A stretch of DNA of 64,000 nt, taken from contig OZ022341.1 in NCBI GenBank assembly GCA_963989245.1, positions 61,316,233 to 61,380,232 of the forward strand. Direction: 5' to 3'. Origin of the DNA: Nansenia antarctica. Taxonomy: Eukaryota > Chordata > Actinopteri > Argentiniformes > Microstomatidae. Positions 21,695-36,335 of the stretch are shown piece by piece. How positions within the stretch are numbered: position 1 is the stretch's first letter; every line of letters begins with the position of its first letter. A model generated the notes under the pieces. The model did no database searches and was not told where the DNA came from. It saw only the letters and a program-made list of their open reading frames with translations. The translations under genes were made by a program, and so were the position numbers.

Positions 21695-22257
21695 TTGTAC
21701 AAAAGAACAAGGCCGCATAGAGACTGATGAGAGAAGAACCTTCATTTCAGACACACTATCAGATAATTGGCACATACTGTATGTGAAATCAAAGGAAATC
21801 AAACCATTTCTCTGATGTTTGTCCAAAAGTCAGTCAGTCAATCTGATATTGCGCTGAATTCATTTTAAAAACTCAATTGATTGTTATTGTTGACTCATTG
21901 TTCACAGATGATTGGTATGAGTTGTAGATCAGAATCAATCTATTTTTTTCTTTTCGCCATATTGTGGCACTCAGGCATAATGGGGACTGTCGGTCTCAGT
22001 AATCAAGCCGAAGCTAATGGCCAAAGCTAATTGGCTAATAGCCTCGTCATCCAGCTGAGACCAGAGCACCAACCATCTTTCTGCTGTGGTAAATGGAGCG
22101 ACAAGCAGTTCCCATGTTTCACCGGTATTTTCCTGCTGTGTAATGGCCTGCACAGTTTGTTTTCCCCTGGGCTTTTGGACGATGCCAAGGACTTTCTCTT
22201 GGCGACTGGTACAGCAGCTGTGCCCACACACCTGAGGCTCCAACAGGCTCTGTTTGT

Positions 22258-22303
<46 letters not shown>

Positions 22304-23325
22304 AGTGGAGGCTGGTTCATTGAGGAAGATGAGGTTGGTTCTCCCTTGAATTTTGTTGAAATAAAATCTAATTATGATATTTTTATCAATTCATATTTTC
22401 ATGATCAACTTCTGAGGATGGTTCTCAAACCAAATATGGCAACCTCGCATCCTGACCATACAATCAAAACATAGGCTAGCTAGTTCACTGAGTCATTGTG
22501 CATGTAGGTCTTTCTGGCACAATATTCTGGAGAGAAAGAGAGATATATTGAGAGAGAGTTAATTTCTTCAAAAATTAAGGAGAAAGCGAGCGAGCGAGAG
22601 AGCTAGCTATTTTTGTCATATTATTTTGTTGTATTTTTTTGCCAGATAATTTAGCCTGCCTCACAGAGGATGGTTTTGATGTGCTTGTTCAACTGCTTGC
22701 GGTTTCCGTGATTGTGATTGATGTGTGTAGCAGATTCAGGCACAGAGGGAGGTCGATACAGAGGTTTGGGGTTTGGGCACTGCCCGTTTATTCACCAGTC
22801 CCCGACACGGGACAAATAATAATGGTGACAATAATAATAATAATGATGATAATGGTGCAGTGCTCCGGGGATCACTGATCCCACACTGCTCTGCGTTTGG
22901 GGTGTCTCTGCTTGTCGCTTTTCAGCCGACCGTCTGCCCGCCTCTCACTCGCCAGTCACTGCCCCTAGGGAACAAACACACACAGGTTAAAAAGACCATC
23001 AGGGATGATGAGTCTGATTGAGGACACCTGCGTCAATCAGCTCCACCATCCCCACTCCACCACAGTCTGGCTCCACCTGCAGGCCAGAATGCGCCATGCT
23101 CCCCACAATGTGATTTTTATTGGTCTTATGTAATATTAAAATATTTTGAGATACTGGATTTTTTATTTTCATGAGCTGTAAGCCATAATCATCAACATTA
23201 AAACAAAAAAGGCTTGAAATATTTCACTTTATGTGTAATGAATCTAGAATATATAAAAGTTTCACTTTTTGAATTAAATTATGGAAAATAATGAACTTTT
23301 CCACAATATTCTTTTTTTTTTTAGA
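21695..23325. other. Non-coding stretch with microsatellites
   Basis: Contains (GT)n at 22259-22302 and an AAT/GAT-rich tract near 22816-22858. The sequence CAGTGGAGGCTGG at 22304 resembles a hAT-like end, but no partner was found. No gene seen. Confidence 0.5.
22259..22302 (+). repeat. (GT)n microsatellite
   Basis: About 22 pure GT units. Confidence 0.95.
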
Positions 23326-23327
23326 TG

Positions 23328-23398
23328 CACCTGTATGTAAAGCACTTTGAATTGCCCCTGTTGTATGAAATGTGCTATACAAATAAACTTGCCTTGGA
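23328..23398 (+). repeat. LINE-type 3' tail with AAATAAACTTGCCTTG
   Basis: GTAAAGCACTTTGAATTGCC and ATGTGCTATACAAATAAAC followed by TTGCCTTGG match the 3' terminus of common fish non-LTR retrotransposons. The 5' body is absent or unrecognisable. Confidence 0.65.
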
Positions 23399-24129
23399 AA
23401 TGGTTTAAATCAGGTTATTTTAACGAGGAACAAGCAATGGAACCAACGATGGCTAAGCAATGGAATCTCCGCTCATAGCGTTATCAGGTATTCTCTCACA
23501 GCGCAGAGAAGTGGGGACATTCTCTCTTAGCACAATCTGACATGAATAAGCGTGAGTCAGCAGATAATGCAACTTATTGATTACATGCGACATAGGAGTG
23601 TAAGGATTTTGGGTTTCAGTGGGATTGAGACTAGAAAAGTAACCTACAGTTATTAGGGAGATAGGAAGTACATTTCGCAAGGGGATGCTGCCTAAAATGT
23701 TCGCGAAGGATGGCTGCCTAAAATGCTGTGCCCCCCCCTTGTACCCAGAGAAAATCAACTGGTAAACAAGCAATTTTGGTGACTTGGTGACAAACCTGCT
23801 CTACAATCTAGCCTTTGTAGAGATGGAGCAATGTGAACTGTGTGTGTGGATGATCAGATCAGCTGCTAGATCAAAGCAAGAGTGTACAAGGTGGTTGAAT
23901 GTGTCACTGTCACCTTAATGACTCCAATCTATCTCACCTCCTGTGCACCTGCGGTATAAACATTTTTCCTATTAATGTGTAGGCTAGGTTGTAGCAACCT
24001 CATGATAGGTATAGGATGGGCAAATTCTAGTATGAATGAATGTAGCCATCAAAAGTGCTGTAATAGCAGGCCATACTCATTAAAAAGAAAAAATGGTCTT
24101 CCCTAATCTTGAACAGGTGTGTGTGAGAA

Positions 24130-24132
<3 letters not shown>
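23399..24132. other. Non-coding stretch, likely intron
   Basis: No gene seen. It lies just upstream of the first visible kif26 exon. Confidence 0.5.
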
Positions 24133-24189
<57 letters not shown>

Positions 24190-24220
24190 TGTGTGTGTGA
24201 GTGTGTGTGTGTGTGTGTGT
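24133..24220 (+). repeat. (GT)n microsatellite, interrupted
   Basis: A long GT run with GAGT interruptions, about 180 bp upstream of the kif26 exon acceptor. Confidence 0.95.
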
Positions 24221-24396
24221 ATATGCGTGCGACAGAGACAGCATCTGCTGAAACTATATCCAGAGTTAAATCAAACGCACTTGGCGTTAATCTTATCTAG
24301 ATTTTTTTGTGATTGTGATTTTTTGCAATTACTAGTGCAGTATGTGTTGCATAAAACAATGATAGAGAATAACTGATTCTCTCTCTCTCAATACAG

Positions 24397-24545
24397 ACTC
24401 AGGTCCTGGCTGCTGAGGCAGAGAGGGACTACATCGCCATGGGTGGCCCCAACTATGATTACCTCCCCAGCCCTACGCCCACATCCCACACCATTTCCAC
24501 CCAAACAAGCCACACCCCCTCTGCTGCAGCCTCCTTCTTCATAAA
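24397..24545 (+). CDS. kif26: kif26-family internal coding exon (N-terminal region)
   Basis: This 149-nt exon is bounded by a pyrimidine-rich acceptor (CTCTCTCAATACAG) and a consensus donor (AAA-GTAAGT). It opens in phase 0 and ends in phase 2. It reads TQVLAAEAERDYIAMGG.., a Thr/Ser/Pro-rich stretch, then SAAASFFI plus two bases (AA) of a split codon. The next exon supplies G, giving K and then AAQKLSLSSKRK. A Ser/Ala-rich linker ending ASFF(I/A)(R/K)AAQKLSLSSK is characteristic of the vertebrate atypical kinesins KIF26A and KIF26B, just N-terminal to the motor domain. KIF26 proteins bind microtubules but have lost normal ATPase cycling, and they act in signalling and morphogenesis. Which paralogue this is cannot be decided. 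Upstream exons must exist because the exon starts at an acceptor, but none is visible in the window. Confidence 0.85.
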
Positions 24546-24682
24546 GTAAGTCCAGCTACAATGACACATGCCTTTTATCATTTATCACCAATATCATACA
24601 CTCAACTAAACGCTTGCAAATTAAACCATAGAAAAAGATGAAAGAAAATGAGGAATATCAGCCACAAATTGCTTTTTGGTTT

Positions 24683-24963
24683 TATATGGTAAATGGTAAA
24701 TGGACTGCACTTATATAGCGCCTTTTTTGCTGCTCCAAAGCGCTTTACATGGCCTCTCATTCACCCATTCACACACACATTCACACACCAATGGCGGCAA
24801 GCTGCCATGCAAGGCGCTGGCCCGCTCACTGGGAGAATTTTTTTTGGGGTTCCGTGTCTTGCCCAAGGACACTTCGACATGTGGCCAGCCAGGGCTCGAA
24901 CCGCTGATCTTCCAACCTTGTGATCATTAGACGGCGACTCTACCACGGCCACAGCCACCCCTA
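24683..24963 (-). mobile_element. tRNA-derived SINE, inverted copy
   Basis: The reverse complement has a tRNA-like head (GTGGCCGTGGTAGAGTCGCC) with B box GGTTCGAGCCC, and a body with CATGTCGAAGTGTCCTTGGG. Its tail contains GTAAAGCGCTTTGGAGCAGC and GTGCAGTCCATTTACCATT. It is the same family as 54552-54840. Confidence 0.85.
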
Positions 24964-26150
24964 CATTGCACAACAGGTTACATTATGACCCACCCGTGAC
25001 AGTAGTTTGGAGCAGACCTGGGTTTCAAATGCTTATCTGTGCTTGATAGTGTTTTCCTGGAGACATTGATCCAATGGAATAGTCCCAACAGTGCTAATCC
25101 CTCCCATGTGGCACTCCAGGCAGGCTTAAGCAAAGTATTTCAAATACTATTTGACCTAGGTCTGGCTTGGAGTCCTCCTCTGGGATATTTCTCATCTTTC
25201 CGTGTTTTTTCTCTGGATGTGAGTTTAGATTTCCTCTCAAATTCCAGGGCCTGACTGATGCAAATTAGTTGGCCATGTTCCTATTCAGTCCTTCATGATA
25301 CTGTTGTGTCAAAGTCATTGAGCCTCTCCCGGGCCTCTAGAACACTTGATTGCCCTTGGCACTCCTGTGACCACAGCATGGCTCTCCCTCTCTACTGCTG
25401 TGTTGCAGAGAGGTGAGAGGATGCTAGGATGCTAGCTAGCTCACAGTGATGGCTTCAGGTTCATATAGAAGATATAGCCTAGTTGCCAGTTAGAATGTCT
25501 GTCGTTTTCAAATGAACAATACATTGAAGCACAATAAAACACAACTAAGAGAATTTTGCTGTCAAAGATTAGATAGAAAAATAAGTGGTTATTTCTTTCT
25601 TTAGGCTGTCTAATTACCTTCTCTCTGACAGGTTACCTTTCCTAATTTGAGTGTTTTTTAGGGGTTGTTTATAGTGCATCCTTGAAGAGATTATGAAAAG
25701 GAGGGTAGAGAAAGTGAAGACATTAGTGTTCCCGCAGGGGAACCAAGGAAGAGTGATATCCATATATCCTACCTCTAATTCTACTTACATTTTCTCCCAG
25801 CGCCATGAAAGAATATAATATAAATATAATAATAATCGGGAATCTAGTATGAGAACATGCCTCAAATGCCAGTTTTCATATTCAGCCATATAAAATGGTG
25901 AGCTACTATTTTTATCAGACATATTGACACACGTGTCATAGTAGACAGTCTTTGTTTATGAGATTATGGAGATTATGTTCTCTAGTTTGTGTCTGACAAT
26001 GCCCCCATTGTCTCTCCAGGCTCAAAATTCCATATGTGTGTATGCTTGAAGTAATATTCACTTTCCTGACAACAAATAATGGTTTGAGTTAGACAATAAA
26101 TTTCACTCCATGTCTGGCAATGAGTATACAATGCCAGGGCCAAAAACCAA
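24964..26150. other. Intronic stretch, no feature recognised
   Basis: Unique-looking sequence with no splice-flanked exon of recognisable family. Confidence 0.5.
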
Positions 26151-26151
26151 A

Positions 26152-26459
26152 TGTGACACAGTCTGATCAGGACTGTCGGGATCCCATGCAATGATCTGAC
26201 TTTTCTTTCGAATTTAATAAAATGACACATCGCTACTCAACTAACACAGCTTGTTTTGTGAGCCTGCTAACAATGTAAAGTAGTGTTATAGTTAACTCGG
26301 TCGCAGTGGGGATTACTCACCAAATCCATTTTGTTGCAGTATTTTGGCCTGACTAGCGAGTTTGTGTTGTGATTCGTATTTCCGTATATTTTCGTAATTC
26401 CGTGTATCAAAAGAAAAGTCTGAACATTTTGCTTGGACCAAATGATCAGACTGTGTTAG
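26152..26459. mobile_element. Foldback MITE, diverged copy
   Basis: The ends are imperfect inverted repeats (ACACAGTCTGATCA on the left; TGATCAGACTGTGT on the right). The central block GCTAACAATGTAAAGTAGTG with GGGGATTACTCACC (26266-26345) is shared in the same orientation with 45519-45598, which defines a two-copy family in this window. Confidence 0.6.
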
Positions 26460-29400
26460 AAAAACATGAATGAGGTTATTGATCCATATCTCTTGAAAGC
26501 CGAAGCTCGTTCAAAGTACCACAGGGTACCAACTTCGCCTGTTGGAGAAGATAAAGCAGACGATGCATCGCCCAGGCAAAGACCAAATCAATCTACATCT
26601 ACACCGTTACAGCAGGTGGCTGGGTTATGTCTGGTAGGATCCATTTCAGCAAACAGGCGAGGCATTCTCCACCGAAAGGTCAACAACAAACATGGAATAA
26701 AAGGGGAAAGAGGATAAGGCCAGAGCTCATCTGACAGATGTTATAATAACACCGGACCTAGAACCACCTGGAGAACAACCACAGAACATGAGATGAAGGC
26801 AGAAGGGCTGTCATGGCAACAACTGGATCGAAGAGCACAAGACCGGAGAGGATGGAGGGGTTTCATTGATGGCCTATGTGTCCCTAGTGAATTTAAAGGC
26901 CTAAGTGAAAAGTCCCCACAATGAACAGGGTTATATGGGAGATGGAAATCCATAAATCCAGCAGGATATACTAAAATGGACAATGGGTAGGATAATACTG
27001 AGATATGAGGATTATTCATAGAGATGTATATTCATAGACATGAGAAATATTCTGAACAATGTCATGATCCTGCATACTGTAAATGGTCCAAATGATACAG
27101 GGAGGAAAGCACTTCCCACAGACACCGCTCTCTAAGTGCGTCGTACTTAAAACATCACAACCTCAAACTACAGTGGAAAATTGAGCAGATAAGAGGCTTG
27201 ACATAAATCATGTCAGCGTCTGAAAAAGCATAAAACAAGTGACAGAAACAACAGTGTCATAATGCAACAAAGCTGCCTTCACAGAACATTTCTAGAGAGT
27301 GCTTTCCATCACACCAGTGCTCTTGAATTCATTTTCGAAAAACAGGAAATGCCACGGAAAAGCCCTTCTAAAATCAGCAGGCACGGGAGAGCCTTTAGTA
27401 TAAGACCTGCACTCACATCAAAGTCATCCCAGCCAGCTCTATCTAAAGGAAGAGAAAAGGAACCACTCTCCTTTTATCTGTAAATATTTGAAGGCTAGAT
27501 TACCATTACTCCATCATAAAAATAAAAAAAAAGATAGCTCCCAGCAGATTGTCTTTTTGCACAGCCAAGCAGTTTGTGCCTGAGCCACACCAGGGCAAAA
27601 GCCTTGGAATGAACCCCCCTTGCGAGAGATAGATCATAGTAGATCATACAGAACAGATAGATTATACACCTGTCTGACACACTGATTTATTGTGGATACA
27701 GTATTTGATATGGTGTGCGTAGATCAGGGTGTCAGAGATATAGAGCTGGCATACATTAGATGACAATTTATCACAGATCACAGTTTAGTAGAGCTGGGGA
27801 GTTCTATACGGATTATGTATAGGCCTAAATTACGACTGTCGAACAATGGAAGCCTGGAGACTGTACATTTAGAGGATTTTACGTTTATTGTGATTGCGAC
27901 TGACTATACAGTTTCCCGGACATAGATTAAGCCTGTAGTTAACATTTTCAACAGAAAAATATATCCATTGAAGATGCATTGTAGTCTAGGATTAGTCTTA
28001 ATCTGTGTCTGGAAAATTTCTCCTAATGTCCATTAGATCTGCACTAATCATGAAGTCATGTCGGCGTTGCTCATAAATGGACAAATGGTGGGTCAGAGAC
28101 CCACTGACTAGCTGAAACCACCCAATGGCATTATCAGATATATTTAGCATTTATCCCAAGTAGAATAGCAGAAACCTACATGTGGGTGAGGTGGAGTTGG
28201 CATGGTGTCACACCAAAAATCTTTGGAGCAGAAGTCAGCATTACATGCTGTTACCTCATACCCAGAGAGCTAACATGACCCTATAGGTGCCCTTCACAGT
28301 GCCAGTCGACAGGGACAGCATGAGGCCCCCCTCCCCCCCTGTCATGATAGTTTGCTACACTGCCAGATCCAAGCAGGCGTGAGGGAGGACAACTGTCACA
28401 ACAGAGGCCGGGTCCTCTGTCGTTCAACTGAAGCATCTCCCAGGGAAACAGAAGGGGTGAAGAGTGAAGTGATTTGTCGTATGCCACTTGAGCAAAGGGC
28501 TGCTGGAGTCCCAAACGATGACAGCTTTAGACAGGCTTCAATGGTTTCAGTGGACTGTAAGAGACAAATAACACAGTGGCAAGTTACAGTGATATAGATC
28601 ACCATGCCTCAGTAGCTCATGCTACTCATTTCATAGCCTAGCCTTAACACTAGAACCGCTGTGCGTTTTTACCTACTAAAAGAGCCGCCTCTTTAGAATG
28701 GGAATCTGCTAATTACAAACAATGACCACTAGTTGGCCGCTTGTAAATTACCCTGCTTCCTACACAGAAAAACTGCAAAATAGCTTTATATTAGCTTATC
28801 CTGATGTGATTTTGAAAATGTAAGGATACTGGGTGGTAGAACACACATATCTAGGAAAAGTCATGAAAGGAGGGTCCTGAAATTTGATCGAGTGCAAAGA
28901 TATAACTTTTTCTTTTACTCACAGGGGTCAAATGACCCCTCATGGCCACCATACATTCTTACTAGAGTTGGTATCATTAGTCTTCCTCTTTGTTCACTAA
29001 AACTGAAGAAATCGCCATCTACCACATTGCCATTGATTTAGCACATCGACGTCGATTTAGCGCAAGTTACCACCCGTCAAACAAAAACTCTGCTTGCAAC
29101 CCCCCCTCACGCCCGTCGACAAAACGTGGGCTGGGCTAAGCCCCGGATGTTTCAAGATCCTAACAACGCCTCTGATTTCCATTAATCGCATAATGTCCTT
29201 GGAGAATCCCAAATGTCCTTTCCTCTCTCCTTTCTGTCTAACTTTTGTTTCCCAAAATACAACCCTGCTGCCATGGCAACTTGCTTGGGAGGTTCATTCC
29301 TATGTGTTTTGGTCAGCTGGACTCCAAGGCCACGGGGGTGACTTTGAAACAAGCAATGTTGGCTTTGTCCATATTATTATAGTTTACAATGCAGTAGATG

Positions 29401-30328
29401 GCTAGAGGTAGACGATCTGTGTGTCTGCCTCTCTCATTTGCATAATGGCAATGCTTTGTTTTTAGATAATTACGGAATTACTGTGTACTCCACAGTATCC
29501 CATTTAGTTAATTTTTTTTCAGCAAGAGGAAATGTTTAAAATGAGCTCTCAAGCTGTTTTCGCGCCACTGGAGGTCAATTATTCTTGATGTTCAACACCT
29601 GCACTAAAGTGGAGGATGTGTAAGCTCATTGGACATGTCTGAACTAAGACCTGATTGGTTTACACACTCTATTAACTGTAGGAAGTTTTTCAGAGGTTAC
29701 TTTTTGAATACCTTATTTAACTTACTAATGACAAAATAACCCAAAATAGCAACAATTGTATGTATGTATGTATGTGTGTGTGTGTGTGTGTGTGTGTATT
29801 TATATGGAGGACTGGTAACCACTGTATACACTACTATAAAACATATATTATAATAATCTCTGCATATAGGCTTGGTATGGACTGGAATCCTATAGCACTG
29901 TGCATCTTGACTAACGAGTCATAGTTGATTTTGTGCTGAAGCTGAAAAGGTCAATAATTAAATAGGAAATATCTTGATTGATACAAAAATCACCCAATTT
30001 GATTCCAATAGGTTTCTGCGAGTAAACAGCCCTTACTGGGGTACTGGGGGTAAGGCATCATTTATTTTCCCAGTGTCAATGTAGGCCTACAACTCTCACA
30101 CCGAGTTCCTTCCCTCTGGTAATAGGTCATTGGGATGCAAGAGGGCCAGTGGTGTGTTAGTCATATGCAGTGGCTGGGCCTGACAGGGAGGTGAGCATCT
30201 GTTTGTTGACTGATTCTATTATGGAGAGCCCAGTGGTCAATGTACTTAATGTATGCAGAGACACAGTGCAATTAGGCCTGCCCAGTGCTACGGTGTTGCC
30301 CCAGCCCCTGCTGTGTTCCTATGGCAAA
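26460..30328. other. Intronic stretch, little recognised
   Basis: Mostly unique sequence. It has a (TATG)n/(GT)n tract at about 29757-29798 and a palindrome GGGGTCAAATGACCCC at about 28923-28938, which may belong to an old piggyBac-like repeat. Short open frames lack recognisable domains. Confidence 0.5.
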
Positions 30329-30408
<80 letters not shown>

Positions 30409-30425
30409 ATACACATACACACACA

Positions 30426-30483
<58 letters not shown>

Positions 30484-30484
30484 G
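30329..30484 (+). repeat. (CA)n microsatellite, 156 bp
   Basis: A long CA run with a few interruptions (CAAACAC, CAATACACATACAC, CACTCAC). It creates spurious His-Thr and Cys-Val open frames on both strands. Confidence 0.95.
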
Positions 30485-31143
30485 ACAGCTGGTGATCCAT
30501 TTGCTCATCTCACACCTTATCTTATATGTCCAATATCCTAACAATCACCAATTACACTATACCTACCTACATGACGTGACACACTGCTGTTCTTCATCCC
30601 CTATGGAACTGCACGCGTGAACATAATGAGGGTGAGACCAGCGTTTCCTCCTTTCTGCTAGACACAACTTTAGGGTGTGTTCTCACTAGATGACTAGAGT
30701 CTAGTGACTAGAACATTTGCTTCACTTGGAATCGGAGTTTAGGATAAAATATAAAATTCGCTTTGCTCTGCGTCGCTTGGAGCTGTGAGAATGCGCATTC
30801 GAAGTCACTCCCGGAGCAAACAACCGACGGATGCTCTGCTTGAAAAGGGTGGTTTCGCTCTGGTTAGAAACGACGCATCGAGGCTGTCCATAGGAAAACA
30901 GCAGCGCATGCGTGTTGATCTGGATAAGAGCGGGACGAACTGGCAATTTTCAATTTTTCGGACCAATCAAGTACCACGTCTGTTACTTTGTTTACATAAA
31001 GGGCTGTGAGAATGCAAATCAGAGAAATAATTTATGCAACAATGTTGCAATCTCATCCACTTGCTCCGGCTCATGATTCAGACTTTCATGTGAGAACATG
31101 ACCTTAGTCTCCTCCAGGACCTCTCCTTCGAAACACCTAGCCT
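30485..31143. other. Intronic stretch
   Basis: No gene or element recognised. Confidence 0.5.
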
Positions 31144-31151
31144 GCGTATGG

Positions 31152-32145
31152 TAGTGATGGGGGAAACGAAGCTTTCGACGCAATTGACACGTTCGACACA
31201 ATTGTGTCGGAAAAAGTGTCGATCTATCGATGCAGTCGATACAGCAGCTCCACAATGACATCTGCTGGTCAGGTCATGGTATTGCGGCTGTATCGACTGA
31301 TTCACAAGTCAGGAATTTGAGGCAAAATACAATAAGCCTTGTTCAATAAAGGTGCTGTGATAAACTGTGTCAATGTGTGTGGCCATATATGCGATCTTAA
31401 ATGTTGATGTGTCTAGTAGACTATAATAAATACATATATGAAAGAATAAATAAATAAATGCAAATGTGTCCATTTCTGATATGTAAAGATAAAAATCTGA
31501 ACGACATTTAGGCATGTGTGGGACATGGCTGTTTGATAATTGGGGCAGATATAGATGGTCAACATGGCATAACAGGGGCCACAGTGTTGGGACGTGCTCG
31601 TGGAACAGGGAAAGAGTGCAAAACAAGGCTACATTGTGGAAACTGGACAGACTTGTGCTTATGTAATCAATCAAATATTTATTGCTTGTGTACATGAACA
31701 GGCAACGTTTTTTTATGTGTATCTATCTGGCTAGCCTATGTGTTGCAATTATGAATCTATGCCTATCTCTGTATGTTCTATATCTATCTATCAATATCTA
31801 CCAATCTCATGTCTATTTCTATCTCTATCTCTGTCTCTGTCAATAAATGTATTCTGTCTAGCGTCCGTATGTCTCCACTCTGACTACAACCCTCGAATAT
31901 GAGTGAATATGAGTGAATATGAGAGTTCAACGTCATTTTATGCAGTACCAAACTTGGAACACTGCCCCGTTTGCGGAACGATTGACACACGCGTCAGATG
32001 TGCGCGTGTGACGTACGAATCTTTCTTCGAGTAGTCACGTGGTTTTTGCAATTTGACGCAAGCCTCGATACGTTTGTATCGACGCACATTGCGTCGGAAG
32101 ATAGACACCGTGCCGTGACTACTGCGTCGAGCGGTAACATCCCTA
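31152..32145. mobile_element. Non-autonomous hAT element with 8-bp target duplication
   Basis: The ends read TAGTGATGGG on the left and the reverse complement of TAGGGATGTTACC on the right, a known hAT terminus type. Both are flanked by the 8-bp repeat GCGTATGG (31144-31151, 32146-32153). Subterminal regions are rich in short motifs such as CGACGCA, TCGATAC and GTGTCG, which are possible transposase sites. No transposase frame is present. A TATC/TCTA-rich tract lies at about 31718-31845. Confidence 0.88.
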
Positions 32146-32168
32146 GCGTATGGAAATACAACTCATCC

Positions 32169-34605
<2,437 letters not shown>

Positions 34606-35382
34606 TGTCAGAACCCCAGAACAGACGGACACAGAGACAAGGGTACAATAATAAAGGATTTATTAATAAAGACAGACAAAATAATAAAACCTACACTAAC
34701 TGGGCCTACGTGGGGGGAGTGTGTGGGTGCCTGAGACGAAATGTAAGTGAGGTGTGTATTGGACTGCTACTGTATGTGTCTGGGCGCGAGTGTCTAGCGT
34801 GCAAAAACTAATGTGGTGTAGATATGTAAATGTGGAGGCTGTTGTTCAATGTGCGTGCGTGTACTGACCAGTCCAGAACGGTGAGAGGGTTATCCAGGGA
34901 GAGGGGTCCAGGAGGATTAGCAAGGGGGTGAAGTCCGTCCGTGATGATAGGGGGAGAATCCAGAGGGTGGTACGTTGGGTGAGAACGGAGGGAGGTTGGG
35001 AAGGCTGTCCGGGGATGATGGGATGGAATGGTGGAGGAGCGGGGAGTGACACTGGGATGCAGGGGAGGAAGGTTCCTTGAATGGTGAGAGAGAGAAAACA
35101 AACAACGGTAAAAAGAATAAAACGGCTGAGAACATAAACAAGTATAAATACGGATATAGAATTCACTAGGGATAACACGAGGGAGCGAGACGACTAACAA
35201 CATGGGATCAGAATGATCAAGCATCAGACGGCAGGTTGTGGGGCTTTTTATGGTGCTGGTTTCTCCGTCTGAAATTGTATGCACCTGCTGGAGCCGGCGC
35301 AGCTGTCCCAGATTGGGCTTGATTAGGCTCAACGAGCGGTGCCGAGGAGGGAACGAGCGGAGCCGAAGAGGGATCCACAACA
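34606..35382 (-). repeat. 3' LTR of the gypsy element
   Basis: A 777-bp LTR; on the plus strand it starts TGTCAGAACC and ends CCACAACA. On the minus strand an AATAAA-type signal lies near 34655-34670. The partner LTR is missing, so age cannot be estimated from LTR divergence. Confidence 0.8.
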
Positions 35383-36335
35383 GTACCCCCCCCCCTGACG
35401 GGAGGCACCGGACGACCGCCCTGGAGCATCCGGGTGGACCCGGTAGAAGTCGTCCAGCAGAGTGGGATCTGCGAGATAGGACGGGGGCACCCAACTCCGG
35501 TTTTCGGGGCCGTATCCCACCCAGTCCACCAGATACTGGAACCCCCGTCCCCTACGGCGGACGGCGAGCAGACGGTCCACCGACCACACAGGGTCGTCAT
35601 CATCCAGGACCTGGGGGGGCGGGGGAGCTGGAGCAGGGGGTGACAGGGGGCTAGTGGAGAAGGGTTTGAGGAGGGACACGTGGAACACAGGGTGGACCTT
35701 GAGAGCGGCCGGGAGGTTTAAACGCACAGCAGAATTATTAATGATACGGTCGATGGTATAGGGGCCGACGTAGCGTGGGTTGAGCTTACGTGAGAAGGTC
35801 TGGGAGGTCTGGAGGGGCAGGTCCCGGGCCAACAGCCAGACCTTCTGGCCGGGTCGATAGGCCGGGGCCGGCACCCTCCGCCGGTTGGCACATCGACGGG
35901 ACCGCTCAGTGGCTCGCAGCAGAGCGGCCCGGGCTGTTCTCCAGATGCGCCGACACCGGCGGAGGTGGACCCTGGTGGATGGGACCGCCACCTCCAGCTC
36001 CTGTTGGGGAAATAGAGGAGGTTGATAGTCGAGGGAACACTCAAAAGGGGACATACCCGTGGCGGAACTCTCCATGGTGTTTAGGGAATACTCCACCCAA
36101 GGCAGGTACTTGGCCCAGGAGACGGGGTTGCTGGTGGTGATGCACCGCAGAGCCGCCTCCATGGCCTGGTTGGCTCGCTCAGCCTGCCCGTTAGATTGGG
36201 GGTGGTAACCGGAGGTGAGGCTGACCGTGGCCCCAATCCCCTTGCAGAAGGCCTGCCACACCTTGGAGATGAACTTGGGCCCCCGGTCGGACACGATGTT
36301 ATGAGGGATCCCATGGAGCGTGAGGAGCTGGCCGC
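35329..36335 (-). pseudogene. Gypsy pol, integrase C-terminal half with chromodomain
   Basis: The frame contains the second catalytic Asp (SDRGPKFISKVWQ), the catalytic Glu region (NGQAERANQAMEAALR), the GPY/F-like segment (LNPRYVGPYTIDRI) and a chromodomain (WSVDRLLAVRRRG, YLVDWVGYGPENRSWVP). Chromodomains steer integration of chromoviruses to particular chromatin. The frame runs over the polypurine tract and stops about 54 nt inside the LTR. It is out of frame with the preceding pol segment, so a frameshift lies near 36335. Confidence 0.85.
35383..35396 (-). other. Polypurine tract of the gypsy element
   Basis: Read on the minus strand, AGGGGGGGGGGTAC lies directly against the LTR. This is the expected primer for plus-strand DNA synthesis. 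Confidence 0.75.

Noticed and set aside
22304..22720. CAGTGGAGGCTGG as a possible hAT-like start.
   Set aside because: No matching right terminus or target duplication could be found.
28640..28945. TTAA followed by CACTAGAACC, and a GGGGTCAAATGACCCC palindrome, as a possible piggyBac element.
   Set aside because: No matching inverted terminus or second TTAA was found, so the evidence is too thin.
30170..30620. Long His-Thr and Cys-Val frames.
   Set aside because: They are translations of the (CA)n repeat.
34808..35494. A 228-codon minus-strand frame over the gypsy LTR.
   Set aside because: It lies within the LTR and pol end, with low-complexity Ser/Pro content and no domain.
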